Shown here piece by piece: positions 1 through 11,339 of a DNA stretch of 64,000 bases. Position 1 is the stretch's first letter; every line of letters starts with the position of its first letter. The notes under the pieces are model-generated. The model ran no database searches and was not told where the DNA came from. It saw nothing but the letters and a program-made list of their open reading frames with translations. The DNA is from Adiantum capillus-veneris. Its lineage: Eukaryota; Streptophyta; Polypodiopsida; Polypodiales; Pteridaceae. The DNA is taken from NCBI GenBank assembly GCA_014529385.2, contig CM043943.1, positions 97,678,355-97,742,354 of the forward strand. Direction: 5' to 3'. Position numbers and translations under genes: made by a program.

Positions 1-474
1 AAGAAGAAGACTTACCCGAATATTCAAATCCGTATCGAGGTGTGTCGGGTAGAGACAAACAACAATCGACTATTGCGTCTGATGAAGAAGTTTGTGGTTG
101 CCGGGATGAGGCTTCGGAGCTGGGCGATGGCGAATGTGTGACAGCAAGAAAATGTTGTGCAGGAGATTTATGAGGAAAAATGCTTACTCGCCTTACTTTT
201 ATACATGATCACGCCATAAAAGCTCCACTACTTACCGTTCCTAGAGTCGTGTGCATCGCAAATGATGTGGCATACATGCATTGGCTAATACTCTCCATGT
301 TCTGTGAAATGATTACTACTTGTGGTCCAACTGACCCTTTTTTCCATAAAAATTAATACTGGCTCTAACACTTTACAGATTCTGTTACTAACATAGTTTT
401 GTTGTAGTGGGACTGTTCTGACCCTTGAGCTACCTCTTTGACTGGCTCTGGTACTGGCTGTACATGAAACAGAC
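1..474. other. No gene recognised; 3' side of the minus-strand gypsy element
   Basis: This stretch lies beyond the integrase C-terminus of the minus-strand gypsy element, so it should be its 3' untranslated region or the start of a 3' LTR. I compared it by eye with 6300-7200, where the 5' LTR should be, and found no convincing repeat. The 3' LTR therefore probably lies outside the window. A short purine-rich tract on the minus strand (plus 330-345, CCCTTTTTTCC) could be the polypurine tract, but this is weak. Confidence 0.4.
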
Positions 475-1760
475 TCAAAATAACTGATTATGAATTTTCC
501 TGGTCTTCAGCTCGGAGAATACCAGTTTCACTATTCTTAGAAGTTTGTTTGCCATCTGAATAATATAACTTGATTTTGGCCCCATTATACACTCCTGACA
601 CAGTAATCCAGATAAATCTTTCAGCCTTACTGTGCCATTGGAAAACACCCAATCGACTTCATATGGACCAACCCAAGCTATTGTTAAGTTTGGTTTTTTA
701 GGACCCAATTTAGATTGATAGAGCAGAACCAAATCTCCTTTCTGAAATTCCCTAACTTTAATTCTTTGATCGTGCCAGTGTTTCCTTCTTTGTTGAACAA
801 TTTCCTGTTCCAGCATAGCGTGCTGTCTCAACTCATCCAGCTGTGTTAACTCCTATAGTCTCTGTTCCAGATTGTAATTAAAATCCAATCTATACTCCGC
901 GTCCATCCTTAGATTGGGAATTACAAACTCCATAGGCACAACAACTCCAGTGCCATATACCATTCTAAATGGTGTTAGTCTAGTGGTGACCTTATAGGCT
1001 ATTCTATATGCCTAGAGAGCAGTCTGGAGTTTTAGATCCCACTGGTGTGGCTCCTTCTGCACAATCTTAGTGAGAATGGTCTTGATAGTTTTGTTACTAC
1101 TCTCTGCTTGCCCATTGCATCGAGGATAATATTGTGTGTATTTTTTATGCTTTACTGAGAGCATTTGCATTAAAATGTCCATAGTATCATTTATAAAGTG
1201 TGTTCCTTGACCAGATACAATCTCTACACGGCATCCATTAACGGCATATGATATTTTCAAATAAGAACATAGCAGTGGACTTCGCAGTGTTGTCAGGAAG
1301 AGATTTATCTTCCAGCCATTTGGTGACCTAGCAAGTAGCCATCAATATATACCTATTCTTCCTTGGAGTAATTTTCTTGAATGGACCCATAAAATCTAGA
1401 CCCCATTTCATAAACACTCCTAGTGGCTGAACTGGAGTTAGAGGAGTCATGTCTTCTGCTGTTGGTTTGCCCATCCTTTGACATATATCACATGTTTTAC
1501 AAAAGCTTCTAACATCAGCTATTAAAGTTTTCCACCACAAACTAGCCTGCAAAATTTTCTTGTAAATGGTATCAGTACAGAAATGTCCTCCAGAATCCCC
1601 ATTGTGCGCCTCTGAAATTACTTGCATTCTGCCTTCCATACGTACACATCTTCGAAGAACTCCATCTACTCCCAGTCTGTAAAGTAATCCGCCAATGATG
1701 GTGAACTTCAGACTCTTAATAATCAACGCCTTCTTCTGATTTTGCATCCGGTTGTCTGGA
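475..1760 (-). pseudogene. pol: Integrase of the minus-strand gypsy element (catalytic Asp lost)
   Basis: The integrase would insert the cDNA into the genome. The HHCC zinc-binding domain is clear: H-N-G-D-S-G-G-H with CKTCDIC downstream (1747-1328). The core begins with LDFMGPFKK. The second catalytic block reads EIVSGQGTHFIND at about 1222-1185, followed by YYPRCNGQAESSNKTIK, which keeps the Glu. In relatives that block is SDxGTHF, so the second Asp of the DDE triad is replaced by Gly (codon GGT, plus 1210-1212). The C-terminal domain at 831-475 holds FQKGDLVLLY and WVGPYEV, the GPY/F module. There is no chromodomain. A stop near 1011 and a frame change near 1260-1327 also break it. Confidence 0.8.
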
Positions 1761-1799
1761 AATCCTCCCTTAGAAAGAAACCGGTATACATCATACGAC

Positions 1800-3290
1800 T
1801 CTAGATCAGTTGTTTCTTCGGTTGTTATCTGAAATAGTTATGCATCCACTGCTCATCTCTTAAAGATGCTTCAGAGTAGACATCCGTACTTCTGGACGGG
1901 AAATCAACACCACAATGGGTTTTATCAAGCTTATGAAAAATGCAAAACTCAAATTCCATCAGAAACATCATCCATCTTATCAATCTGCCTTGAATAATGA
2001 CTTTGTTGGTCAAATATAATAATGCCTGATGATCCACATAAAAATGAAATAGCTTGCCCAACAAATTGTGTCTAAATTTGTAGCGCTGAAAACCATTCCT
2101 AAGGCTTCTCTTTCAATAGTGGTATACCTTGTTCAGCCTGATTGAATCTTCGACTGGAAAAAAATACTGGATAATCAATTCTTCCTTCTGGATGAGCCAA
2201 TATTGCTCCCATCACCAATCCTGAAGCATTGACATGTACATGAAAAATGACATCCCAATTCGATTGTCGAAGTACTGGCTTACTGATAATAGCATTCTTT
2301 AAACTCTTTAAACTTTCCTCACATTCAGCAGTCCAACTGAACTTTTTGGTCTTCTTTGTGAGCTCATACAAAGGTAATGCCTGGGAAGCAAACTTGTGCA
2401 CAAATCTTCTATAAAAATTGATATATCCCAAGAAAGAACTTAACTCAGATACATTGTGAGGTGCCTTGGCTTGTTGGACACACTAAATCTTATCATTGGC
2501 AATTGCTATACCATTCCTGGACACTACATATCCCAGTAGTTGTCCTTTCTAGACCAAGAAAACAGATTTGAATGGGTTGAAACAGATTCGCTTTTTTTGA
2601 CAACGCTGGAAAACCATTTCCAGAAAAAGTAAATGCTTCTCCTCTATTGAATATACAGTGAAGTCATCCATGAAGATAGCAAGGAATTGGTGGAGAAATT
2701 CACTGAAGATTTCCATCATACATTGTTGAAAAGTCGCTGGAGCATTGCAAAGACCAAACGGCATCACCAGATACATGAATGCTCCCCACTCTGTAATGCA
2801 GATCGTTTTACTCCGTTCCTCAGGAGAAATCTGTAACTGGTTATAAACATTATACCCATCCATGAAGTTATACATCTCATAACCTACAATTTCATCAAGC
2901 AGCATGTCCGTAAAGGGTAAGGGAAATGGATCCTTGATGGTCTGAGCATTCAGATTCTAATAATCCACACAGAATCAAAGCTTTACATTCTTTTTAGGTA
3001 CCACCACAATGGGAAATAACCATTCACTACTGGCCACTTCAGTAATGAATCCAACCTTCAGAAGGTTCCTTGACCTTCTTAGCATAATTGGGATTCATTC
3101 TGTACCTTTGCAACCGTACTGGTCTAGCATCTGGTTTCAATGGTATTCGATGTTTACATACCTCTGGATCTACTCCCTTGAGATCAATATGTTCCCATGC
3201 GAACACATCTTTGTAGTGATGAAACATGTGTCGGGCCTTTTCTTTCATTACTGGATTCAGATGCTTGTTGACTTTGATCATTTTAGGATT
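1800..3290 (-). pseudogene. pol: Reverse transcriptase and RNase H of the minus-strand gypsy element
   Basis: The RT would copy element RNA into DNA and the RNase H would degrade the template. Visible blocks, in minus-strand order: the N-terminal block HRIPLKPDARPVRLQRYRMNP (3281-3039), fingers/palm DGYNVYNQLQISPEE and MPFGLCNAPATFQQCM, the YXDD-box variant FMDDFTVYS (2905-2549), the thumb/connection INFYRRFVHKFASQALPL (2431-2099), and RNase H pieces ending in a typical IRWMMFLMEFEF block (2064-1825). The catalytic DD is intact. Stops or frameshifts lie at about 3035, 2548, 2460-2490 and 2065-2098, so no continuous polyprotein exists. Confidence 0.8.
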
Positions 3291-3724
3291 TTCCTCCGAA
3301 CCCAGATTAGGCCCACCACCTTTTTGTTTGGTTGACTCCTCAGCATAATTCCAAGAAGGTCCTCTGAGCTCTGAACCACTATTCTAAATTTGGTGACATC
3401 TACAGAATATTCTTGTTTAGAAGAAGATGGTATACTGGGATCAAGTGGGTCTTATGGTCTTCCAGTTAGCTGAAATGGTCGTTCCCCAGAATTCAGCTCA
3501 GCGAATTGATCTGGAAGTCACCTCTTTTTCTTTTCTGCTTGATCTTTGTCCAATAAGACTGTGTTGAGATCTATTTCAGCTAGTGGAAAAATAATCATTG
3601 CCGCTAGCATCCTCTCAATTTTCCTCACCTTATACTTCTAGCAAAGCTCTTCTGGTCTCAGCTCCTTTCTCCAGCTCCTAGTGTTGTTTGTCTGGATATG
3701 AATTCTGCCTATTGACACCTTGTA

Positions 3725-4030
3725 TTGTTAGAGTCTGATTGGCATAGCGTGAACAGCTTGTGCTGCTCGCAACCACGGGCATCCTAATAACATTCCATAT
3801 GCACCTGCACGTACAGTACTAGAAAGATAGTTTTGAACTTTTCTTTACATACTCTTATCTGTAGACTCTCTATCATTCCCGTTGCCTGCACCACTTGATG
3901 ATCCACCATTCAAACTTTGAAAGGTGTTGGTTTCAGGTTTGTGATACCCATTCTTTGTTGAAGGTGTGTCCCAAGCATATTTACTCATGCTCCTCCATCC
4001 AGTATGACACCAGATAGTGGCTCCCATTGT
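3725..4030 (-). pseudogene. pol: Aspartic protease remnant of the minus-strand gypsy element
   Basis: On the minus strand the frame at about 4018-3960 reads EPLSGVILDGGA, a stop, then VNMLG. This is the flap/active-site block of a retroviral-type aspartic protease (I-L-D-G-G-A). The stop is a TGA at 3985-3987, directly after the active-site Ala where a Ser codon is normal. The C-terminal protease block YGMLLGCPWLRAA is visible at about 3800-3745. The catalytic Asp remains, but the nonsense codon separates it from the rest. The spacing between the two blocks is plausible for a protease of about 100 residues. Confidence 0.65.
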
Positions 4031-4760
4031 TTTCTAACCTTGTGATCTACTTGGATCACCGACAATTCATCATCTCTGACAGTGGCCTGGATCACCGAAA
4101 CTTCATCATCTCTGACAATGGCCAAGTCAATTGCTCTGGCTTTCGCCTCATCCTTCCTTCGCTGTTTGATGAATTTCGCTGCTTCAGGAAAAATTTTTCT
4201 AATGTCATCTAGCTTAACTGTGAGTTTCTAAATTCTGTCACAAATCTTGACATGAATTTCCTCCCTCTCATTATCAAAGTTGTTATCAGAATTTGAAGAA
4301 TCGAACATTTCCGCACAGTACCATTCCTTTGTGCCGTGCCTTCAGCTCCTCTATCAGTCCCTTATTCTTCCATTAGTCCCTGAACTGCAGCCAACATGGT
4401 CTCAGGATTCCCAGATCCTGACTGATCTGGTTGTGCTTTTTTAGAAGACTGGGTTGGTATCTTCTGAATGACCCAAGCGTCAGGACTCTTTGGCTGCTTT
4501 GGAAGCTTCTTGGCTAAATCCTCTGTGATTTTCGCTGCCAATTCTCTCTGCTCCTACCATTCATCAACAACCTTTTCTTTACCCTTTGCCTTCCACACCT
4601 CTCTTTGCTGAGTCCATTTGCTACCTTCAGGAATGACTGGTTTTACCATCTCATTTGGAATTTCCTCAATGACCACCCCTTTACTGCATGTAACTGCCCG
4701 TACAGGAACTGGCTCTGGGGTCTTCGCCTCAGTAGCCGCAGTAGTAGGTGTTTCTAGACA

Positions 4761-6219
4761 CTAAGCCGCAAAATTCCCATACTTGCCACAAGTATAACAG
4801 TTCAGACTTCTGTTCTGGAAAGTACCACGACCCCAACCCTGGCCAGTACCTCCTTGGTATCTACCGAACCAAGCACCAGTGCCACTTATACCCGATTTCT
4901 CTTCTTGGGGTATAGTGGTAGTCTCCGCTCTGACTGGTTTAGCTTGAATAAATGCCACTACCGATAGATCTTTTCCCTTCTTGAAATGATGAATGTGAAT
5001 GCCATAGCTATTCCATAAATGGCCATACGCTTTACAGTAAGTACATTGAGGACATTCATTGGAAACATGATCTTTAGAATTACACTTTGAACACCAAGTT
5101 CTCATTCTTCTTATTGTTTGTCTGGTCTAGCTGATTTCACCAATCGGCCAGGCCATCTCATCAATTTTTCTAGATCAAGACCCTTTCTTGGCCTTGTCTT
5201 TGCTCTTTTCATCTGAGCTACTTTCAAAGCTACTAGAGGTGTTACTAGAATCAAAATTCTCAGTGGAAGAGCTACTACCACTGGACCTCCTCTTTTTGTG
5301 ATTCTTCTCCTTGCCTGTTGTTCAAGCTTTAGAGTGCACTGCACCAAATCATTAAACTTCTTTGTTGGTGTAGGTATCTCCTATTACCTAAGCTTCTTAC
5401 TGCAAAACCCATTTAAAAACCATGCTGGAAACCTCTTTTCTGATGGTGGTTCCTGCAGCTGCCTGGTCAGCTCCTTGATTTTCTCAACATAACTTTTGAC
5501 TGATAATTTTCCTTGCTTTATCTTATCCAGATCACAAAGGATATCCTCATCTCCTCTGTTGTCTGAATATTCCAGTCAAAAATCTTTGAGCAGTTTGTTG
5601 TATGATCTAAGTTGGCAAGCTGGGTAATGGTAGTACCATGTCCTTGCTGCATCCTTCAACGTTTGAGGAAAGTATTCTCCCCAATCATCTTCATCAATAT
5701 TCTTCAACTCAGCATATTGTTCAAAGGCTTGGATATGAACATCCGGATCATCTTTCTTCCCACCTTTGAACATTGGAAAAGAAACTTTTAATGAAGAGGT
5801 ATAATCATGTTGATCGGCATTGTTTCTGCCTCTTCTGACCTTAGGAACCTAACTCTTTCTTGAAGATTTCTTGTAGTGGTTTGTATCGGCATCCCAATCA
5901 ATTTCTTCATCAATCACAGTTTTTGTCTCCTCCCTGGCTTTTCTGCTGGAACTGTGGCGACTACCTTTACTGTGTTTGGCTCCTTCATCCCTCTATGTGG
6001 TCCAAGAACTTCTGGCCTTGCATTATTCCCTCTCAGCCCTTCTTCTTATGGACTGACTGGAGTGCTGAGAATCCTTGGCCTCATCAGCATGATTGTGCTC
6101 CTCTGAGCCTCACTATTAGTCACCGGTTCATTCTTAGGATCAGAATCTCTTTCTGATTTCTCAGGGATAGGGTCAACGTGGTAGGATGGTTTACGACCAC
6201 GACTGGTTGTGGGTGCCAT
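4761..6219 (-). pseudogene. gag: gag of the minus-strand gypsy element (broken)
   Basis: The capsid/nucleocapsid precursor would package element RNA in virus-like particles. The chosen start is the Met at 6219, which opens a basic N-terminus (MAPTTSRGRKPSYH). The Retrotrans_gag core is seen at 5576-5773: GDP-like DDPDVHIQAFEQYAEL, then FPQTLKDAARTWYYHYP, as in plant gypsy capsids. Near 5035-5105 a zinc knuckle CSKCNSKDHVSNEC matches CX2CX4HX4C. A second knuckle (CTYCKAYGHLWNSY) has lost its last Cys, and a third partial one (CYTCGKYGNF) is near 4775. The frame is interrupted between these blocks (stops near 5775, 5575 and 5106), so no full gag can be made. Confidence 0.75.
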
Positions 6220-6299
6220 CACTTCATTTGAAAATTCTAACTGGTAGAAGAGTTTTCTGGTCATGAGAAAATAGCTCTAACCACCGTGATCGCCAAAAT

Positions 6300-7440
6300 G
6301 GAATTGGAGCTGATCTCTTCAGATAGTTGATTCCATGGAGTGTTAGAATTTACAGCTACTGGTAAGTCGTCAGTTCAGTCAGAGTAACTGGAATAGAAGG
6401 TGAAAATTGGACTAAAATAGTTAATTGAACTGCAATAGTATTACTGTAATGAGAAATAGACTGGATGATTGGAAAAGTGTTTACAGTTTTAGATTCAAAC
6501 TCATAGTTTATGAATAACCAGTACAAGGTATGACAGACTAAAGGTCAATTGACTACAGTACTTATGATTACAAAGTGGAGTTACAGGTGAGGAGATTGTA
6601 GCTCAGGAACTGCTTAGGAGGCTAAAACAAAGAGAACTAAGAAGTAAGAATCCAAAAGACAAGCAGCCCAATTACAATGTAATGGGTCCTATTTATAGCC
6701 TCTAGAAGTTACTATAGTAACTACCGTGGTAATTACTACTATGTGACCAATCCATTGGCCGTCTTCCAGGAGATAGTTTTCGCCTGCCGGAGCCGTCTTC
6801 GCCTTCTACACATGCCATCACCCTCTTGGCATTCAAAAAATTGTGCTAATTGGTTCTTCTAAAGCAAACCGTTCTAGATTTGTTCCTTCTAGATGAAAAA
6901 TTTTGTACCAACAAACTTGTGGATAGTGTAAATATCCTTCTTAGAAGACTATGACATACCTACAACCAAGAGAAAATTGTGCGCGCGAGAAAACTGGCAT
7001 AATTTGGACAAAGTATCCTCTATAAATGTAATAAAATCTCAAGCAATAGAAAGGCAAAAGCATTATCATACAATGATCATGCACATAGAGAGTGTCTATC
7101 TGACCAAGACTAACTGCACTATTACTGACCAAATCGTTGATCAAAATTTACTCATCAATAACACGGCTTGATGCACCTACTCCTCTTTATATATAACCTA
7201 TGTGGGGTCACAAAGGAGATCCGTGGCATATGTAATCCACATCACACCGGGTAACTTGGCCCCACAATTCTTAGCGTTAAAAAAACTCACCTCACAAAAG
7301 GCTACAAATACTCAAACTACCATAGAAATGCTAAATTGGCACCACTACAGGCGTAGTTGACAGTATCCTTCAAGACCATACATACATCATAAAGTAATCA
7401 CTATTAACATGAGCAAGATATATGCATAAATAAGTGCTAA
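6300..7440. other. Putative 5' LTR and flank of the minus-strand gypsy element, boundaries unresolved
   Basis: No gene is recognised here. The part next to the gag leader (from about 6300, where the minus strand ends in TTCCA just before the putative primer site) contains the TATA box and is best read as 5' LTR. I could not find the outer LTR end or a matching LTR at the other side of the element. Short open frames at 6941-7171 overlap on both strands and show no family similarity. Confidence 0.35.
6690..6699 (-). promoter_or_regulatory. TATA box in the putative 5' LTR of the minus-strand gypsy element
   Basis: On the minus strand this reads GGCTATAAATAGGACC, a strong plant TATA box. It lies about 470 bp upstream of the gag start at 6219, with the putative primer site between them. 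This is the position expected for the U3/R promoter of a 5' LTR. Confidence 0.5.
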
Positions 7441-7965
7441 AAGATATGCAAGTACAATATATTGTTACTTGTCAAAAATAAAATGAGTGATGATAATGGC
7501 CTCAATCACACATAAGAGAAGTCAAACTATATGGCATACAATGTTCAGTATGAATTAATAAGTGTATCTAGGATATGTGCATAAAGAATCACCAAAAGAT
7601 ATGTCAGTGCAATATATCATAACTTGTCAAAAAAAACATGAGTGATGATAGTGGCCTCAATCACACATAAGAGAAATCTAACCGTATGGAATCCAATGTT
7701 ATGTTTGCACCAAAAATACCATAAACTACATATACTACAATGAACTACATCAACCAATGTGCATATCCTCAATCTATGTGTACAAAAGAGATATGTAAGT
7801 GCAATATATCATAGCTTGTCAAGAAAACATGAGTGATGCTAGTGGCCTCAATCACGCATGAGAGAGAGAAAACTATATGGAATCCAATGCCAAAGACTAC
7901 ATCAACAATGAACTACATTAACCAATGTGCATACGCCTAATCTATGTGTCCATAAGTTTAGAAGA
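7441..7965. repeat. Diverged interspersed tandem repeat (three copies)
   Basis: A block containing GATATG, AGTRCAATATAT, CTTGTCAA, ATGAGTGATGATARTGGCC and TCAATCACRCATRAGAGA occurs three times. Its ATGAGTGATG core lies near 7484, 7638 and 7829, giving spacings of about 154 and 191 bp. A second module starting TGAACTACAT and containing CCAATGTGCATA is found at 7741 and 7909 (168 bp apart). Copies differ by point changes and indels. No coding potential is apparent. Confidence 0.75.
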
Positions 7966-8399
7966 GCATGTTCAATTTTCAAAGCAATAACAAAGCATCC
8001 AAAACGCATAAACCAATGTGTACACATGAGCAACCATAATGCTGAAGTCACTAGAGCCTCCAACCGAAGCATGTACAAGGCATATGCATCAAGTGTGCAT
8101 AACAATTGTAAGCATAAACATGTCACTCTAATGTAGCTCTTATTTGTGTCGACAAAAAATTCGAATCAAAATCGACACTTGCATCCACAAATGTAAGAAA
8201 AAATAGCTTCCAACAATGAGCACTCCTCCCAAGTGGCATGCATGTCCAAACACTTACAATATGCATTTATCTATAGTGCAGGTTTCACGTGTTATATTTC
8301 TTACACATTGCTCCAGAAAAAATTTTGAGATTTTTTTTACAATTTTTTAGCACCAAATCATCTAGAACATGTTAGAATCCCAAAGCAGTCTCTCGGATC

Positions 8400-8645
8400 A
8401 TGTCTATCTAAGTCCCTATGAGAGAGATTTGCCAAAAATTGCATTTTGGGACCCAAAAACCAAAAATTGATCGATTGATAGAAAATGGTGTGCGTAGCAT
8501 TTTAGAATGTACGTGGTTGCACCAATGTGTTTGGAACATTCCAAAACCTTGGGATAGGTCCTTGAATCACATAAATCCGAGTCCGAGAGAGAGATATGCA
8601 AAAAAATATATATTTTTGAAGGTCAAAAACAAAAAAATGGCTTGT
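8400..8645. repeat. Two diverged copies of a roughly 170-bp unit
   Basis: The block with AAGTCCCTATGAGAGAGATTT and GGGACCCAAAAACCAAAAA near 8410-8465 recurs in diverged form near 8580-8640 as CCGAGAGAGAGATATGC followed by AAGGTCAAAAACAAAAAAATGG. Spacing is about 170 bp, similar to the module spacing at 7741/7909. The open frames here are short and unrecognised. Confidence 0.45.
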
Positions 8646-8889
8646 GGAGATTTATTTTTCTTACTTCTTCTCTGAGAAAATTAGTCAAGAGCTTACTCCT
8701 TAAGCTCTACACAAGCTCAAGATTCATACTCAAGCTGAATCCACATTTCATGTGCAACATGTGCACACCTATTGCCAAAAAAGAACCTTCTCTCTTGAAC
8801 ATCTCAATCGATCTTCTTGGCACTGTGCCTCTTCGCTAACACCACGGTAAACATGCTCTAATACATGTTGAAAGGAACAATTATGCTGG

Positions 8890-8893
<4 letters not shown>

Positions 8894-8929
<36 letters not shown>
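8894..8929. repeat. (GA)n microsatellite
   Basis: About 18 uninterrupted GA dinucleotides. Confidence 0.95.
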
Positions 8930-8934
<5 letters not shown>

Positions 8935-10616
8935 AAAATTCGGTGGAGCACAAATACATCATTCGTGGAGCTCTTTATTTTTTATTATCCATAGAGTATA
9001 CAATAATATGCTTATGATGGCTATTAGTTTGAGGATGAGCAGTCAACCATGTGTGGCTACCTAGCCATAGTGGCACTTATCTCAACATCCCCTAGGGTAA
9101 AATATCCCTCCTAAGTTTGTTGGTGTGGTCAAAATTTTCAATTTTTCCCTCTATGACTCCCTACATGCTGGAACTTTTTTTTTTGGACACATAGCAAGAT
9201 CTCCACCCAAAATGTTGCCCCCAAAAATAAGCTCTATATTGAGCAGCTTGGATTCAAGTGTAGGCTCTTAAAACCTCCACTATCTCTTATATCTATTTAT
9301 GTCACTTTACGGGTTCTTTGAGTGTCTAGGATTGGAACTTTACTATCTTTGAGTTTTTTATTAGTCCTTTTAGCTCTTGAATTGAAATTTCCTAGCCCAA
9401 GTTATTTAATTATTTTGTTTGTGGCCTCATAGTTGGAAATTGTCAACTTGTTGTTTCCAACTTTTTTTTGCCTTTGGTCCATTTATGGCCTTAATCTTTA
9501 TACCTCCCAATCTTCATCTTTTTCAACTTGACTTCTTGGCCTTTTAATATTTTTTCCCTCATCCGTAGTACTTCTGTTTTCCTATATTTCTCCCCCATGC
9601 TAAGCCTAGTTGTAGTCTCGACACCATCAATAGGTATTGCATGACAGAGAAGCCAAAAGAGTGCCTAATTTAATTCTTAATGGTGCAAGAAAAACTGTAG
9701 ATATAATTTTTTTGAGGGATGTAAACCATGAAAGAAGTAAGTAGAAGGAGCTTTTTACTCTTGAAGGCAAGGAAAGAAGTAAGTAGAAAGAGATTTTTAC
9801 TCTTGAAGGCGAGGTTTGAACCTAGTGGCTTATCTTCCATCGGTTTGCCTAGTAAACTCACCGATCTGACATGTAGAACATGCTCATCCAACCAAACAAA
9901 TGAAGCAAACAAAAAAACATGTGCATTATCTAGAAGAATCAAGGAGAATATTATTAGTTAAATATCTTTAAGCTTTGGGATTTATGGTTTGTCACATTTT
10001 GAAACAAGCTACTTGAATGTAGGCTCTTACTTGATGGACGTCTATAGCATAGCTATCTGGCAGTAACATAATAATGTCAATACTCACACGGAAGTGACTC
10101 GGATGGGGCACAGAGACTTTTTGAGGTTGTCAGTCCTCAAGAGGTGAACCTAACAAGCAAACACATCAACTCAACAAGTAAATCACCACTTCCAGATCAA
10201 AAAATCTGCGTATGTTTTTTCTCATCGCTCTCAGTCATCACGCCATTTTGGTGACTAAATGGACTTGGATTGTCACAAACTTCAAAGGAAGTTATATTAG
10301 GTCTAAGGGGACAAGTCTACAAAGTATGGTTTCAATTTAATAAGATTGTGGTCCATCAAGTACTAGGTCACAAAAACTACAACAAAACAACCAAAACAGG
10401 TCACCCTAAGGCCAAATAACACTCTCCTATGGTCAAAATGTCAAAAAATTAGTGATTTAAGCATTCAAAACTGAAGATTAGGATTGCAAACGTGTAGTCA
10501 CAAACCTTGATCGATCTATAAATGCTTACACTTGATTGAAAGAGCACAATAATAGGAGCACAATGGAGCTTTTGGAATTGAAATAGGATTACTCAATCAT
10601 TATATATGATGACTAT
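8930..10616. other. Anonymous sequence, no gene recognised
   Basis: AT-rich, with short homopolymer tracts. Apart from the 42-bp duplication at 9731-9814 I see no coding, RNA or transposon signature. It forms the left flank of the composite gypsy element that begins at 10617. Confidence 0.5.
9731..9814. repeat. 42-bp tandem duplication
   Basis: The unit beginning AAAGAAGTAAGTAGAAGGAG and ending TTGAAGGCAAGG is followed at once by a second copy with a few substitutions. The period is 42 bp, a multiple of three, so a short plus-strand frame (9728-9961) shows a repeated 14-residue motif ending in LLLKAR. No protein family is recognised, so the frame is probably fortuitous. Confidence 0.8.
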
Positions 10617-10992
10617 TGTCATAATAACTAATATCTAGTTCTCCTAAATTATTTTCTCATGTTTAACTGATCATTTAATATGGGGAAGTACCAGGAGAGA
10701 AAAAGCTAGAATATTGGTTACACTGGCACACCAGTCACAATAGGGATCCAAAGGAGGGAAAATATGGATCCAAAGGGGGGGCCATCTGCAAAAGAGCAAT
10801 GTGCATCAATGGTCTTCAAAGATCCTAAGGCTCAGCCCATTAAGACTTCCAAAATGCTAAGGTTTCAAAATTCAAAGGTTATGTCCAATGGTCCAGCCTT
10901 AGGGTAAATTGGATGCTTGTGGGAAGACTCAAAAGTCTTCCCACAACCCTATCCTTGAGGGGATGAGCCCCTTTAATAGGGGGATGAGAGAG

Positions 10993-10994
<2 letters not shown>

Positions 10995-11028
<34 letters not shown>
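10995..11028. repeat. (CA)n microsatellite in the A 5' LTR
   Basis: About 17 CA units. The corresponding site in the 3' LTR (near 34760) has only about five, so the tract changed length after insertion. Confidence 0.9.
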
Positions 11029-11031
<3 letters not shown>

Positions 11032-11113
11032 TGCGAGGTCCCTTTACACAAAGGGCATAGTGGACACGTGTCAGCTCCCTAGCCCAGTTGCCCTCAAGGT
11101 GCATTCAAATCCT

Positions 11114-11339
11114 ATTGGATGGACATAGAGGTGGACCAATGAGAATTAGGCTAGAGTAAATTTAGTTTAATTCATTTAAAAACACTTGATAAAAGAACCA
11201 ATAGAAATTAAGCTCTCTAAAAGACTATTGGACAGTCTCCCAAGGGGTCCAATGAGCATTTAGCAGCCCAATGGCTTGCCTGATTCCTATTGGCCAGAAG
11301 ACTAAGGGGTCCAATGAGAGATTAATTGAACTATATAAA
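11114..11339 (+). promoter_or_regulatory. LTR promoter: CCAAT-box cluster and TATA box
   Basis: CCAAT or its complement ATTGG occurs at about 11114, 11136, 11198, 11227, 11249, 11268, 11289 and 11311. A TATATAAA box follows at 11332-11339. CCAAT boxes are bound by NF-Y-type factors in plants, so this looks like the U3 promoter of element A. In the 3' LTR the TATA box has decayed to TATTTAAA (about 35077), and the copy at the window end is also altered. Confidence 0.6.

Larger units (their letters stand above)
475..6299 (-). mobile_element. Degenerate Ty3/gypsy retrotransposon, Tat/Athila-like
   Basis: Read on the minus strand, the order is gag, protease, reverse transcriptase, RNase H, integrase, which defines Ty3/gypsy. 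The RT active site reads FMDDFTVYS, and the pre-RT block HRIPLKPDARPV is typical of the non-chromodomain Tat/Athila branch. No chromodomain follows the integrase. A possible primer site, TGGCGATCACGGTGG (plus about 6278-6296), precedes gag. It is unlike the Met-tRNA site of the other elements here and loosely resembles the Arg-tRNA sites of Tat/Ogre elements. Coding frames are broken many times, so the element is inactive. LTR ends were not resolved. Confidence 0.8.

Noticed and set aside
1-474. 3' LTR of the minus-strand gypsy element
   Set aside because: No convincing match to 6300-7200, where the 5' LTR should lie.
6941-7171. Overlapping frames of 64-67 codons on both strands
   Set aside because: No family similarity, AT-rich, and mirror images of each other.
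7441-7965. CRISPR-like array
   Set aside because: The repeats are too long, diverged and unevenly spaced, and the context is a plant nuclear genome.
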